A stretch of DNA of 64,000 nt from Nitrospina sp. (GTDB lineage: Bacteria; Nitrospinota; Nitrospinia; Nitrospinales; VA-1): NCBI GenBank assembly GCA_018673915.1, contig JABHBK010000067.1, positions 187,292 through 251,291 on the forward strand, read 5' to 3'. Positions 1 to 10,687 of the stretch are shown piece by piece. The position numbers were made by a program, and so were the translations under genes. How positions within the stretch are numbered: the first letter of the stretch is position 1; each line of letters starts with the position of its first letter. The notes beneath the pieces were generated by a model. That model worked only from the letters and a program-made list of their open reading frames with translations. It was not told the DNA's origin and did no database searches.

Positions 1-2
1 GT

Positions 3-1625
3 GCCGAGTTTGAGGCCTTTACTCCATATTTATATTCCACTTATGAGGATGAATGTGAAGCCGACCCCACTTCCAGAAAAAAAATTATGATCCTGGGCGG
101 TGGGCCTAACAGGATAGGTCAGGGAATTGAGTTTGACTATTGTTGCGTGCATGCCTCTTTTGCACTGAGGGAAGATGGCTATGAAACAATTATGGTCAAT
201 TGTAATCCAGAAACTGTAAGCACTGATTACGACACCTCGGACAGGCTTTATTTTGAGCCTTTGACTTTCGAAGATATTATGAATATCGCAAGGGTGGAGA
301 AACCCGATGGTGTAATTGTCCAGCTTGGAGGGCAGACACCCTTAAAGCTGGCACTATCATTGATGAATGAGGGGGTCCCTATTATTGGCACAAGCCCTGT
401 CGATATTGATCGCGCCGAAAACAGAAAACTATTTGCAGAAGTTTTAAACAAACTTGATCTTCGTCAACCTGCTAATGGAACTGCTGAGTCCTATCAGGAA
501 GCTCGTGAGATTGCTGAGAGAATTGGCTATCCCGTAGTTGTTCGACCTTCGTATGTTTTGGGAGGCCGGGCAATGGAAATTGTTTACAATCAAGATCGCC
601 TGGAACATTATATGCAACATGCGGTTCAAGCATCTCCCGAGCACCCCGTTCTGATCGATGACTTTCTAGAGGACGCTATTGAAATCGATGTGGATGCTAT
701 TTCTGATGGGCAAGATGTAGTGATAGGCGGGGTAATGGAGCATATTGAGGAAGCAGGTATCCACTCAGGTGACAGCGCTTGCTCCCTGCCCGCCTTTTCC
801 CTTTCATCCAAAACGATAGATGAAATTAAAAAGCAAACTTATGCTTTGGCGCGAGAACTTAAGGTTATTGGATTAATGAATATCCAATTTGCGGTTAAAG
901 ATGAAAGCGTTTACATCATTGAAGTGAACCCGCGGGCATCGCGAACGGTTCCATTTGTAAGTAAAACGATTGGAGTTCCTTTGGCAAAAATTGCCGCCAG
1001 GGTCATGGCTGGTAAAAGTTTAAAAGAATTAGATTTTACGCAGGAAAAATCTTTTTCTCATATTGCTGTGAAAGAGTCAGTTTTTCCTTTTAACAAGTTT
1101 CATGATGTGGATGTATTATTGGGCCCTGAAATGAAGTCTACCGGTGAAGTCATGGGGATTGATACGGTTTTTGGTCGAGCTTTTGCGAAATCACAGCTGG
1201 CAACAGGCATTAAACTTCCTTTGGAGGGTACGGCTTTTATCAGTGTAAAAGATTCTGATAAACCAAAAACGATTGCTATTGGCAAGGGATTAATCGAAAT
1301 GGGTTACCAATTGGTAGCAACCCGTGGCACAGCGGATTATCTAGCGAAAAATGGAGTTGAGGTTTCTACTATTAATAAGGTCAAGGAAGGGTCTCCCCAT
1401 ATTGTAGAAGCCATTGAAGAGAATCAGATTAGTATTATGATCAATACAGTATTTGGTGAGCAGTCAATCAAGGACTCATTTTCACTAAGAAGAAGCTCGT
1501 TGAATCAAAATTTGCCTTATTGTACAACTATGGCTGGTGCGTCAGCTCTGATGAAAGCATTAAAATACGTTAAGGATGATAACCTCTCGGTAGTAACTAT
1601 ACAGGAGTATGGGGAGAAAATTTGA
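3..1625 (+). CDS. carB: Carbamoyl-phosphate synthase large subunit, C-terminal part (5' truncated by window edge)
   Basis: The frame is open upstream of the listed ATG at 87 to the window edge ([22 protein letters not shown]...); [19 protein letters not shown] and [22 protein letters not shown] motifs and a C-terminal MGS-like domain. Confidence 0.97.
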   Translation, partial: AEFEAFTPYLYSTYEDECEADPTSRKKIMILGGGPNRIGQGIEFDYCCVHASFALREDGYETIMVNCNPETVSTDYDTSDRLYFEPLTFEDIMNIARVEKPDGVIVQLGGQTPLKLALSLMNEGVPIIGTSPVDIDRAENRKLFAEVLNKLDLRQPANGTAESYQEAREIAERIGYPVVVRPSYVLGGRAMEIVYNQDRLEHYMQHAVQASPEHPVLIDDFLEDAIEIDVDAISDGQDVVIGGVMEHIEEAGIHSGDSACSLPAFSLSSKTIDEIKKQTYALARELKVIGLMNIQFAVKDESVYIIEVNPRASRTVPFVSKTIGVPLAKIAARVMAGKSLKELDFTQEKSFSHIAVKESVFPFNKFHDVDVLLGPEMKSTGEVMGIDTVFGRAFAKSQLATGIKLPLEGTAFISVKDSDKPKTIAIGKGLIEMGYQLVATRGTADYLAKNGVEVSTINKVKEGSPHIVEAIEENQISIMINTVFGEQSIKDSFSLRRSSLNQNLPYCTTMAGASALMKALKYVKDDNLSVVTIQEYGEKI

Positions 1626-1636
1626 TTGTTCTCCCG

Positions 1637-2830
1637 TCAGTTTACAGTTCGATTTCCGTGAAATTCCCACCACGGTGCTTTTTCTTCTTCATGCGCTATG
1701 AATTTTTTGGTGCTTGAAGAGTTATTTTCTTTCCTAAACGAGTTTACCGCACGAACTAAAAATCCTTTTTTAAAATTCATTCCCCCTAATGAAACGGCTT
1801 TTGAAAATCCATCCCATGCATGCAAAACTTTAATGACCCCTGTTCTCACATAAATATCTCCCAGGTCATTTCCAGAAAAAGGATCATGCAACCCTAAACT
1901 AATGGCATGAACCTCAAGTAAATCACCAATACGCACTCCGTTTACTTTGCCAAGGTTCACTAAAATCTCCTCTTCACTTTCAACTATTTTTCCGCTTTGA
2001 TTTTTGATTTCCTTTTTATTTATGGCTATCACTTCGCCTTCCAATAAAACAGAATCGAGTTTTTCTGTTATGAATTCACCTATTTCGCGCCTTAGTCTAT
2101 CCACCGCGTATTTCATGGAACTGAATTCAGGTTTTTCAATACTGACTGCCGAGTTTATTTCATCACCCAAAAAAGGCCTGTTTCCCAATCTCGAAGTGGC
2201 TTTGAAAGTTTTTTCGAAAAGGGTTCTGCCTGTTTTATTTTGAACAATTTCTACATGGATTTGTATCTCAGCCATTTCACGTTCCAGGGATCCCATGCTG
2301 GTCGATCCTGTGGATTTCATCATTTTTTGGTCAGGTTCGAATTTTAAAACGGTTCCCCTTATTTTTGTCATGGAAGGGCTCTGAGTTTCCCTGCCCATTT
2401 TTGTCGGCCACGTTGGTTCCATTTTCATAGTTTTAGGCATTGAATCCATTTTATTCATTCTATCCATTCCATCCATCGAACCTTGAATGAATAAAAACTT
2501 TGGAGTACCAATATCTTCGAAATCTAAAAAGCCTGGATTTAGATTATCTTCACCTTGTAATCCGGCGTGGTTGCCCATCATTGAAGGGTTATTCATTGCT
2601 CCCTTCATACCTTCAGAAATAGAAACCAATTGAATACGCTTGTTAGCAATAAGTTCTTGGGTTATTGATTTTTTAAAAATATTTCCAGGGTCATAAGGTT
2701 TATCCCAGCCAACAGGATTTTTGAAGGGCCCAATTACCACTTTTTTCACATAAAAAGCATGGGAAGGTGTTGATACAAGGATGGCTAAAATTGCAAAAAA
2801 GAAGATTTTCCACCAGATTTTATTTCTCAT
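1637..2830 (-). CDS. Secreted CsgG/FlgT-like protein with a Met-rich insert
   Basis: Signal peptide (MRNKIWWKIFFFAILAILVSTPSHA); C-terminal region LGKVNGVRIGDLLEVHA... resembles FlgT/CsgG-associated domains. Confidence 0.55.
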   Translation of the reverse strand: MRNKIWWKIFFFAILAILVSTPSHAFYVKKVVIGPFKNPVGWDKPYDPGNIFKKSITQELIANKRIQLVSISEGMKGAMNNPSMMGNHAGLQGEDNLNPGFLDFEDIGTPKFLFIQGSMDGMDRMNKMDSMPKTMKMEPTWPTKMGRETQSPSMTKIRGTVLKFEPDQKMMKSTGSTSMGSLEREMAEIQIHVEIVQNKTGRTLFEKTFKATSRLGNRPFLGDEINSAVSIEKPEFSSMKYAVDRLRREIGEFITEKLDSVLLEGEVIAINKKEIKNQSGKIVESEEEILVNLGKVNGVRIGDLLEVHAISLGLHDPFSGNDLGDIYVRTGVIKVLHAWDGFSKAVSLGGMNFKKGFLVRAVNSFRKENNSSSTKKFIAHEEEKAPWWEFHGNRTVN

Positions 2831-2987
2831 AGGATTTTATTTGGGTACATAAAAGTTCGATTTATATTTCATATCGACATTTTCCCGCAATTCTACATCG
2901 TGATTCGGGTATTTTATTGATTTAATGTAGTTAAAAATCGTATCAGATTACTTGACCCAACCTTTTCCAACCAGTACAATTCACCGG

Positions 2988-3728
2988 ATGAAAAACACCA
3001 CTCATATAATTTTGTTGATTACGCTAATATTTGCTCCTCAGGTTCTTTTTGCGGCTAACCTGCCTGCGGATATGGTCCGTATTCAGGCGGGATGCTTCAT
3101 GATGGGTACCAACCAAAACTCCATTTATGAAGACGATGATGACAATGCCAGGGAAAAACCGGCCCACAAGGTGTGCCTGGATGAGTTTTATTTGGATCGT
3201 TTTGAGGTTTCGCAGAAGAAATGGGATTCGGTTATGGATTTTAATCGTTCTGTTTTTCACAATCCCGAGCAACCTATAACACATATTGAATGGCGTGAAG
3301 CGCGAAGTTTTTGCAAAAAAACTGGGAAAAGACTCCCTACCGAAGCCGAATGGGAGTACTCGGCCCGAGCCGGGAGCCAGACCCGTTTTTCTTGGGGAGA
3401 AAAAATGGATGATGACTATTTGTGGTATTCTGGAAACTCATCCAGGGAACCTGCAAATATAGGCAAGAAAAAACCTAACGCTTGGGGACTTCATGACATG
3501 ACTGGAGGAGTTTGGGAATGGGTGGAAGATTGGTTTTCTCTCGATTATTATCATCACAGTCCTGTTAAGAACCCAAAGGGCCCGGCTCGTCAAAGTTTTA
3601 AAGTCATTCGTGGAAACTCATGGATGAGCGATGAAGCTTATATTAGGGTTACCGCCCGTCATAGAGGTATGTCAGACCCGACTCTTTCCTATTGGGTTGG
3701 TGTCCGATGCGCAATGTCCCCCAAATAA
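2988..3728 (+). CDS. SUMF1/formylglycine-generating-enzyme-like domain protein, secreted
   Basis: MVRIQAGCFMMGTN..., KRLPTEAEWEYSARAG, WGLHDMTGGVWEWVEDW, RVTARHR...GVRC. The ATG at 2988 precedes a signal peptide; the track's TTG at 2952 is less likely. Confidence 0.9.
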   Translation: MKNTTHIILLITLIFAPQVLFAANLPADMVRIQAGCFMMGTNQNSIYEDDDDNAREKPAHKVCLDEFYLDRFEVSQKKWDSVMDFNRSVFHNPEQPITHIEWREARSFCKKTGKRLPTEAEWEYSARAGSQTRFSWGEKMDDDYLWYSGNSSREPANIGKKKPNAWGLHDMTGGVWEWVEDWFSLDYYHHSPVKNPKGPARQSFKVIRGNSWMSDEAYIRVTARHRGMSDPTLSYWVGVRCAMSPK

Positions 3729-3742
3729 AAATTTAAACAGTT

Positions 3743-4372
3743 TTGTTACCTGCTAACGTAAACTATTTATACCAAAAGCTTTCCAAAAGCCTGTCGGAGG
3801 CTAAATCTGAACTGATATTTCAAAATAATTTTGAACTTCTGATTTCGGTTATTTTAAGTGCCCAATCTACAGATAAAACGGTCAATAAAATAACGCCCGC
3901 TCTTTTTTCTTTATGCCCTACTCCAGATCAAATGCTCGCTTTGGGACCCTCCAAGTTAGCAAAAATCATTAAACCCATTGGTCTCGCACCTGCTAAATCT
4001 AAAAATATTATTAACACCTGTAAAATTCTTCTGGATAAACATGGTGGAAATATTCCTGGAGTCAGGGAGGATTTGGAACAATTACCCGGTGTTGGACGCA
4101 AAACAGCAAATGTCGTATTGAATGAAGGTTTTGGTGTGCCTACAATTGCTGTAGACACTCATGTGTTTCGAGTGGCAAACCGCACAGGGTTAGCTCCTGG
4201 TAAAACCGTATTAGAAACGGAATTAAAACTTTTAGAAGTGACCCCCAAGAAATGGTTGAAAAATGCTCACCATTATCTAATCCTTCACGGAAGATATACT
4301 TGCACGGCTAAGAATTTTGACTGCCAAAAATGCGTTATTAAAAAGGAATGTGCTTTTAAAGAAAAAGGGTGA
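3743..4372 (+). CDS. nth: Endonuclease III
   Basis: HhH motif LPGVGRKTANVVLNEGF, VDTHVFRVANR, C-terminal 4Fe-4S Cys cluster CTAKNFDCQKCVIKKEC. Confidence 0.95.
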   Translation: MLPANVNYLYQKLSKSLSEAKSELIFQNNFELLISVILSAQSTDKTVNKITPALFSLCPTPDQMLALGPSKLAKIIKPIGLAPAKSKNIINTCKILLDKHGGNIPGVREDLEQLPGVGRKTANVVLNEGFGVPTIAVDTHVFRVANRTGLAPGKTVLETELKLLEVTPKKWLKNAHHYLILHGRYTCTAKNFDCQKCVIKKECAFKEKG

Positions 4373-4387
4373 AAAAAATAAAAAATC

Positions 4388-5158
4388 ATGAACTCCAAGG
4401 TTAAAGATATTGAGACAGTCTATTCCAGGTTATCCAAGCAATTGCATAATGGCAATATGCTCCACATGGAACATGAGCTGGAAACCTCGGTAAAGAATTA
4501 TTCTTTGGCCAAATTTGTATTGGGAAAAGGAAATCGATATAAGGCACTAATATCAGCAGGAATTCATGGTGATGAACCCAGCGGTGTGGAGACCATCTGT
4601 TCATTCCTGGAAAACAATAGATTTGAAAATTTTTCTGATACGTGGGAGTTGACTATCTTACCCTGCTTAAACCCCTATGGTTATGAATATGGAGTCAGGG
4701 AAAATCATAGGGGAGAGGACCTAAATCGTTTTTTTAGACATGATTCCCCACCTGAAGAAGTTAGGTTTGCACAATCAGCCTTTGACAAGAACTATGAGTT
4801 GACCATTGAGCTTCATGAGGATTCCATGACACCTGGTTTTTATCTTTATCAAAAAGGCACACATCAGGAAGATGATATCTTAGGTAATAAAATTTTAACA
4901 GCTATCAAAAATGTTATGCCTATAAATCATAATGGTGAAATTGACGGCCATTCTGCTCAAGGGGGGATAATTATTCAGCAAACAGACTGGACATCAATGG
5001 ATTGGTGGCCCATGGCTTTCTATGCGTTATCAAAAGGAACTAGAAGGACTTTGACACTGGAAACCGCTACCGGGTTTGCAATGCAGACTAGAGCGGAAGC
5101 CCACCTGATAGCCATAGACACGGCGTTGAAATTTTATACGGAGAAACTTAAGAGCTAG
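4388..5158 (+). CDS. M14/AstE-AspA-like metallocarboxypeptidase family protein
   Basis: Zn-binding GIHGDEPSG motif, NPYGYEYGVRENHRGEDLNRFF, ELHED. Confidence 0.8.
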   Translation: MNSKVKDIETVYSRLSKQLHNGNMLHMEHELETSVKNYSLAKFVLGKGNRYKALISAGIHGDEPSGVETICSFLENNRFENFSDTWELTILPCLNPYGYEYGVRENHRGEDLNRFFRHDSPPEEVRFAQSAFDKNYELTIELHEDSMTPGFYLYQKGTHQEDDILGNKILTAIKNVMPINHNGEIDGHSAQGGIIIQQTDWTSMDWWPMAFYALSKGTRRTLTLETATGFAMQTRAEAHLIAIDTALKFYTEKLKS

Positions 5159-7359
5159 GCGCTTTTATCTTTAGGTATAATTATGGGGATGACAATGGGT
5201 TCACCAACAGCAAGGGCATGGATTTCTTTGTCGGAGTTGTAGCTACTTAAAAGCCAAAGAGGAATTGTGTAGATATCATTGCAAATTTCCCATAAAGTTT
5301 CTCCCTTTTCAACGCTTCTTATTGCCAATTTACTGATTTCAAAATTATTGAAAAAGTCTTCCTGGATGGCTTTATGGTATTCCTGCCGTCTTTCTTCAAA
5401 TTTGTCAGGCTGGGTTCTTGAAAAACTGACGCGAATATTTTCGTTTGCAGCTATGCCTCCTCTTTTCCCAATTCGGTTCATCCTTCTAAGTTCTTTCACC
5501 GATTGCAATGACCACTCGGCATAATGGCTAAGGGTTTCATCAAAATCAACGGTGATGGTCCCTATGCGGGAATTAGAATCTCCGCTAGGAGAAAATGATA
5601 CCGGTTTAAAAGCAGGACGATTTTTATTCAGCCGATCAGTCGTATTCCTGGCAACTTGAAGAGTTCCGGGTGAAACAGCTCTTTCCGTTTTTATCTGAGT
5701 TGAACTTTTTGAAGTATTTGACGATTTAGTAGCAGGTGAGCGATTTACTGATAAACTAAAATTCTTAGTTTTTACAGTTCTTGATGCCACCTTAGTTTTA
5801 TCTCTGATTAGCTCTCGACGAGGTACTTTTATCTTTTGCCCGGGATGCAGAGAATCTGGGTTGCGGAATCGGTTGATACGGGTCAGATGACTGACATTTG
5901 TATCAAAGCGCTTTGCAATTTTAGATAGGTTGTCATATCTACGAACCTTATAAGAAACCAGGCTTATTGAATATTTCTTGGAATCAAGTTTAGCTAATTG
6001 GTAAGTGGGCTGATGTCGGGATTTTCTTCCTGGTAATTGAAGCACCTGTCCGATATATATGCGATTACGCCTTCCAATATTATTAGAACGCTTTAAGGAA
6101 CCTACTGTTGTTCCAAAACGCAAAGCAACGCCAGACAAGGTATCTCCTCGCCTGACGGTATACCATTTGGATCGTAGTTGACTCCCATATTTCACCCTTT
6201 GTGGAATTTGTCCGTAACGGGTGACCAGGTTGTCAATTTTCATAGCCGGAGCTTGGAAAACAAAGTTTTTTGGAATTCGCTTCTCGCCATTTAAAACCGG
6301 CCTCCTCAAAGAGGGGTTTGCTTTCGCTATTTCTTCCCGTGTCATATCGAAATGATTCATAGCTGTTTGGATATGAATATAATCGGGCAAAATAAACGAT
6401 GCTCTGGGAATAGGTTTTTTAATGACTAGGTTAGAGAAATACTTATCCTGATTTTTTACTACATGGAGAGCAGCAAGAAATTCCGCATAAAAATTTCGCG
6501 AGGCAAAACCAAAAGTTCTACTTTTATATTTGGCTATTACTTTTACAATATCACTACCAAATCGTTTTTTTGCGCGCTTCATTCCTTGCAAACCATGGTT
6601 GTAAGCCGTAACAGCTAAAGGCCAGGAACCTATGCTTTCAAAGTTCTTTTTCAATAATTTGGCGGCACCATATGTGGCTATAATGGGGTCTCGTCTTTCA
6701 TCAACGTCATAACCCACACGCATGAACAAACGGCCTGTGCCCCGAGTGAATTGCCATATCCCAGCTGCCCCAGCACTTGAATAGGCACCAATCTGGAATG
6801 ACGATTCCACATGAGGAAGAACACTAAGCTCATCAGGAAGGTTGAATTTTTTGAAAATGCTTTTGATTTCCTTCATATACAAACCTGAGCGCTCAATCCC
6901 TTCCCGGAAACGGTCTTTCTGACCTAGTTGGGCTCGTATTTGTCTTGACGCTTTATAAAAATCCTTTTTTACTAACTCATAAACTCTTTTATCTTCACCC
7001 TTTAGTTTTGCCTTGTTTTTAGTTTTATTGATTTTGCGCAAAATGTTTTTATATTTTTTCTTTGTTTTTTCGAGTTTGCGCTCCCGAGATCTTCGGGATA
7101 ATGGTTTTTCACCTAAGTAAACAACCTCATAAATGACATCAAGATTTTTTATATCGTGAACTACCGCATGCTTAGTGCTGTATTCCGAGTATATTTTTTT
7201 CCAGAAATCGACTTCACTTTGAAGACCCGGAGGGGTGGAAAAGTGATATTGGTTTAGAGTATGAACTTCATACGAGAAACTTGCGCTGGCATTACCAAGA
7301 AACCAGGCAGAAAACAAAAAAACGAGGGAGAATAGGATGGTTCTAATAGATCTTAACAA
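5155..7359 (-). CDS. mltD: Membrane-bound lytic murein transglycosylase D-like, with LysM repeats
   Basis: SLT motifs (LPHVESSFQIGAYSSAGAAGIWQFTRGTGR, AVTAYNHGLQGMKRA) followed by LysM modules (YTVRRGDTLSGVALRFGTT; YKVRRYDNLSKIAKRFDTN). Confidence 0.9.
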   Translation of the reverse strand: MLRSIRTILFSLVFLFSAWFLGNASASFSYEVHTLNQYHFSTPPGLQSEVDFWKKIYSEYSTKHAVVHDIKNLDVIYEVVYLGEKPLSRRSRERKLEKTKKKYKNILRKINKTKNKAKLKGEDKRVYELVKKDFYKASRQIRAQLGQKDRFREGIERSGLYMKEIKSIFKKFNLPDELSVLPHVESSFQIGAYSSAGAAGIWQFTRGTGRLFMRVGYDVDERRDPIIATYGAAKLLKKNFESIGSWPLAVTAYNHGLQGMKRAKKRFGSDIVKVIAKYKSRTFGFASRNFYAEFLAALHVVKNQDKYFSNLVIKKPIPRASFILPDYIHIQTAMNHFDMTREEIAKANPSLRRPVLNGEKRIPKNFVFQAPAMKIDNLVTRYGQIPQRVKYGSQLRSKWYTVRRGDTLSGVALRFGTTVGSLKRSNNIGRRNRIYIGQVLQLPGRKSRHQPTYQLAKLDSKKYSISLVSYKVRRYDNLSKIAKRFDTNVSHLTRINRFRNPDSLHPGQKIKVPRRELIRDKTKVASRTVKTKNFSLSVNRSPATKSSNTSKSSTQIKTERAVSPGTLQVARNTTDRLNKNRPAFKPVSFSPSGDSNSRIGTITVDFDETLSHYAEWSLQSVKELRRMNRIGKRGGIAANENIRVSFSRTQPDKFEERRQEYHKAIQEDFFNNFEISKLAIRSVEKGETLWEICNDIYTIPLWLLSSYNSDKEIHALAVGEPIVIPIIIPKDKSA

Positions 7360-7565
7360 TGGCTAGCTTTCTATTCTAAAGAACTGTTTTGTAGGAAAAC
7401 GAATATCCGAATAAATAAAAAGTCCCCTAACTCAAGCTTTCACGTTAGCCTTAAAGCTACAGTAACGCGTTGATTTCAAAGGATATCAAAGGCCATATAT
7501 TAGGTCAAGGTAAATCGGCTTTTTGATGTTACCCCGGGGAATTTCAACCCCGGCCCCGATGGCAA

Positions 7566-7871
7566 TTAAGCTCTCTTGACCCTCTGAATACTTCCATTTT
7601 TGGGATATTCATTGTTAAGTTGATATACCCAAGCTAGAAGCTCCGCGACCACCTTATATAATGAAGCAGGAATTTCCTTTCCCACATCAATTTTTTCCAA
7701 TAACGCAACAAGGTCTTTATCCTTTCTTATTGGAATATTTTGCTCTTGGGCCATCGCGATGATTTTTTCCGCCACCCAGCCCTGCCCTTTAGCAGTGATT
7801 TTCGGAGCATGATTACTACCGCCACTGTATTTAAGGGATACTGCAGAATTTTTTGATGAGTTCTGTTTCAT
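7566..7871 (-). CDS. FlhB C-terminal-domain-like protein (EscU/YscU-type, no membrane domain)
   Basis: ALKYSGGSNHAPKITAKGQGWVAEKIIAMAQEQNIPIRKDKDLVALLEKIDVGKEIP-type FlhB_C pattern; directly downstream of a FliK-like gene. Confidence 0.85.
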   Translation of the reverse strand: MKQNSSKNSAVSLKYSGGSNHAPKITAKGQGWVAEKIIAMAQEQNIPIRKDKDLVALLEKIDVGKEIPASLYKVVAELLAWVYQLNNEYPKNGSIQRVKRA

Positions 7872-9406
7872 GTCTTGATGTTTATCAATGATGTGTTGTG
7901 ATTTATTAGTAAACCAACCAGATTATCTTTTTCCGGTTCAAATTTTTTACTCACATAGCATTCCACCGAGGCTGTGATATCGTTTTCGATCATTTTTCCT
8001 TCAAAATCTTTAGTTCTATCGCGTATGAAACCGGCAATATCTTCATTCTCCACATCAATGCTTACAGATAATTGCTCGGGACCCATCTGTGCGTTAATTT
8101 TAATTTTCCCCAAAAAGGATAGATCAAGAAAAAAGGCTACATTATGTTTTTTTGAAGAATTTTTATTTCCACCTTTGTCTTCAGATGAATCATTGCGAAC
8201 AAATAATTGCAAGGTTTTGTTTGCAGGACCCAGTGGATTTGGAATTTGAATTACCAACGGCTGATTTTCTTGCTTCGATATTTGGGATGACAGCTGGTTC
8301 AATTCTATATTATCGATGGCATATTTAAGCGTATTACGGAATTCGATGAAAGAACTCGAAGACTTTTGCGGCTTATTTGATGAAGTTGTCTCTGTCGAAT
8401 TATAAATTTCCAGCAACAGTCCTTTTAAATCGCTCCCTAATTCTTTCCGGGCCAGTGCGCTTGGAGGTTCCCCTAACACTTGTCTAACTCTAGCCTCATA
8501 ATTGATTCCGGAAGATTCTACTTGCTGGCGAATTTTGGTTGCATTGGGAATTTCTCCGTCATTGGGAAGAAGCAAGCGCAAGGTGTCGCGCAGTCGGGTT
8601 ATCAAACCCGGTTTAATTTGTAAATCAGCCACCAACGGTGAATCAACAATTTTATGCTTAAGCAGATATGCCATTTCCCCAATGGGCATGCGAGCTGGCA
8701 AGTAAGGCTTTAGCGTATTAAAATCTAATTGTTTTGACTGGTTTGTAACCGTTGGCGCTAAAACTGGCTTTTGCCCATTTTCTGTTTTCTCGAATAATAT
8801 ATTTACCTTCGACCCAATTTTGAAGTTTTGGGCTTTTTCCACCGGGATTTCAAAATTCTTACCTCCAGCCTCTACCATAATGGTTTTTGAATCTACAATA
8901 CTTGTAACACGTGCCGTAGATACTCCGTTTGGGGATGAAGCCACTGAGGGGGAGCTTTCCAAACCGGAAAATCTGGAAATTGTTTTTCCCCTAGAGGTCA
9001 AACTTGTAGTAACTCCCACATTTTTATGTATGTTTGGTTGAGAGGTAAACGGAAATATTTTTAGGGCTGCCTTGGATCCTGTGTTTTCTACACGGACGGT
9101 CATTTTTTGCCCTTTAATTAAAGGTTCCCTTGGCAAATCCTTAAACTTGCTCTGCTCCTTGAGGGATATTTCCTGCGGTAATTTAACAACTACTTTATTG
9201 CCCTCAAGTGATAATACCCCTTTCCCACCTGGAAGATTTTTGATGAATACGGCATCTAAAACTTTACCAATTTGCAATTGGCTTATAAATTTAATGGATG
9301 CCGCATTAGACTCCTTACCAGCGAGAACCTTTAACACCTGCTGAGATACATTTTCAGTCTGAGTCGGCTGGGCTAGGGGGCTGAAACTCTTGTTCATATA
9401 TTTCAC
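7868..9406 (-). CDS. Flagellar hook-length control protein FliK-like
   Basis: Low-complexity N-terminus and a C-terminal domain with FFLDLSFLGKIKINAQMGPEQLSVSIDVEN; next to FlhB_C- and FliL-like genes. Confidence 0.7.
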   Translation of the reverse strand: MKYMNKSFSPLAQPTQTENVSQQVLKVLAGKESNAASIKFISQLQIGKVLDAVFIKNLPGGKGVLSLEGNKVVVKLPQEISLKEQSKFKDLPREPLIKGQKMTVRVENTGSKAALKIFPFTSQPNIHKNVGVTTSLTSRGKTISRFSGLESSPSVASSPNGVSTARVTSIVDSKTIMVEAGGKNFEIPVEKAQNFKIGSKVNILFEKTENGQKPVLAPTVTNQSKQLDFNTLKPYLPARMPIGEMAYLLKHKIVDSPLVADLQIKPGLITRLRDTLRLLLPNDGEIPNATKIRQQVESSGINYEARVRQVLGEPPSALARKELGSDLKGLLLEIYNSTETTSSNKPQKSSSSFIEFRNTLKYAIDNIELNQLSSQISKQENQPLVIQIPNPLGPANKTLQLFVRNDSSEDKGGNKNSSKKHNVAFFLDLSFLGKIKINAQMGPEQLSVSIDVENEDIAGFIRDRTKDFEGKMIENDITASVECYVSKKFEPEKDNLVGLLINHNTSLINIKT

Positions 9407-9573
9407 TAAATGGGTGTGAGTTGCCTTGGCGATTGGCCCAAATAATAAGGGCTTAACTCTTTATCGGCAGGTTGCTTCGCCTCCACAATAACAATATTGC
9501 AGGTTAAGAAATAAACACCAATACTGCCTTTTTTACAACAAGTTGTGGGATTATATTTGGAGAGATTTAAGGG

Positions 9574-9900
9574 TCAGGCAAGAATATTCAATTTTCCTCG
9601 ATAGGGGTCTTCGGGGAGAGGAGGCTCTGGACTATCAGCCTCAGTAGCAGGAACACTTTTTTTGCGGTTTCTAAGGCGTTTTTTAGGTTTGGTATGGGGA
9701 TCGGTTTCTTCCAGATAATGTGTGGGGTCCATATCCTGCACCTGTCGACGTTTTAACTCATCTTCAAGCTCTCTTTCTTTATCAGCCTGCAGGGCCACAA
9801 CATTAGGGAGTGTCTGCATCGTATGCTGGAGCTTTTCAGTATGAGACCCCATTTGCAGAACTTGCTGGGTATTCACGAGTGGTGTTGTGGGCATAATCAA
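9574..9900 (-). CDS. Hypothetical protein in the flagellar cluster
   Basis: 108-aa charged ORF between fliL-like and fliK-like genes on the same strand. Confidence 0.55.
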   Translation of the reverse strand: MIMPTTPLVNTQQVLQMGSHTEKLQHTMQTLPNVVALQADKERELEDELKRRQVQDMDPTHYLEETDPHTKPKKRLRNRKKSVPATEADSPEPPLPEDPYRGKLNILA

Positions 9901-9936
9901 AACCTGAATAATTAACGCAACCTAACAAATATGGGC

Positions 9937-9957
9937 CCTTGACAGGATAAGTCAAGG
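9937..9957. other. Perfect 7-bp stem hairpin between fliL-like gene and hypothetical
   Basis: CCTTGAC-AGGATAA-GTCAAGG; no U-tract in the transcribed direction. Confidence 0.4.
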
Positions 9958-9968
9958 TGGATATTGAT

Positions 9969-10607
9969 TTATTTGACCATGAACTGAGTGAAATATACGT
10001 CGGTTATCGTTCCTGTACCACTTAATAGTAGAGCATTGGATGCGGTTAAAATCTCTTTTTTGATTCTTTCCTCAGTCCGAGAACGTTTAAGGGTGAAATC
10101 ACTTGGCCTCTTCCTTTGAAGTATTCTAAAAATACTTTTTCTTAACAGAGGGAGCACCTTGTCAATTTCACGATTCAATACCCTGTTACTCAACAAAAGA
10201 CTTGGCTTGATAGATATGAATTGACCTGTTTCTTTGCCGTCTTCAAGAATAGGGAGGAAAAAAAGGTCCAGCTTATATATATTTACCTTCTCAATTTTTG
10301 CTTCTTCTTCCTCAACGATTTCTTCCTCAACAGCCTGTTCCTCTACAGGAACCACTTCGACCTCTTCCTCTCCCAGCAAAAAATAGACACCTGCTCCAAT
10401 GGCTAGGATCAGAACCAGCAATCCCCCACCATAAATCATCAGCAGCTTTTTATTAGAGAGGATTTTTTTAAACTTGCCCTTTAAACCCTTTAGGCCGCCC
10501 TCCCCCGCGCCTTCTTCACCGGCATTCTCTAATAAGCGCTCAAGTTCCGCCGCTTCATCGGAAGATAGTTCCGGGTCCTTTTCTGGAGCTTCCTGATCTT
10601 CAGCCAT
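9969..10607 (-). CDS. fliL: Flagellar basal body-associated protein FliL-like
   Basis: Single TM (LLMIYGGGLLVLILAIGAGVYFLL), acidic linker, C-terminal FliL-like ...IKKEILTASNALLLSGTGTITDVYFTQFMVK. Confidence 0.85.
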   Translation of the reverse strand: MAEDQEAPEKDPELSSDEAAELERLLENAGEEGAGEGGLKGLKGKFKKILSNKKLLMIYGGGLLVLILAIGAGVYFLLGEEEVEVVPVEEQAVEEEIVEEEEAKIEKVNIYKLDLFFLPILEDGKETGQFISIKPSLLLSNRVLNREIDKVLPLLRKSIFRILQRKRPSDFTLKRSRTEERIKKEILTASNALLLSGTGTITDVYFTQFMVK

Positions 10608-10687
10608 AACTTATAAGTTTTGTTAGTAAATATTATAAAGAATTTAACGGTACCAACGTTCCAGAACTCAATATTTGACTAACTGAA

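Noticed and set aside
7534-7553. CCGGGG-AATTTCAA-CCCCGG hairpin, T-arm-like on the reverse strand (GGGGTTGAAATTCCCC)
   Set aside because: Loop and flanks do not fit a tRNA: no acceptor, D or anticodon arms were found nearby. At most a weak structural element downstream of mltD's 5' end.
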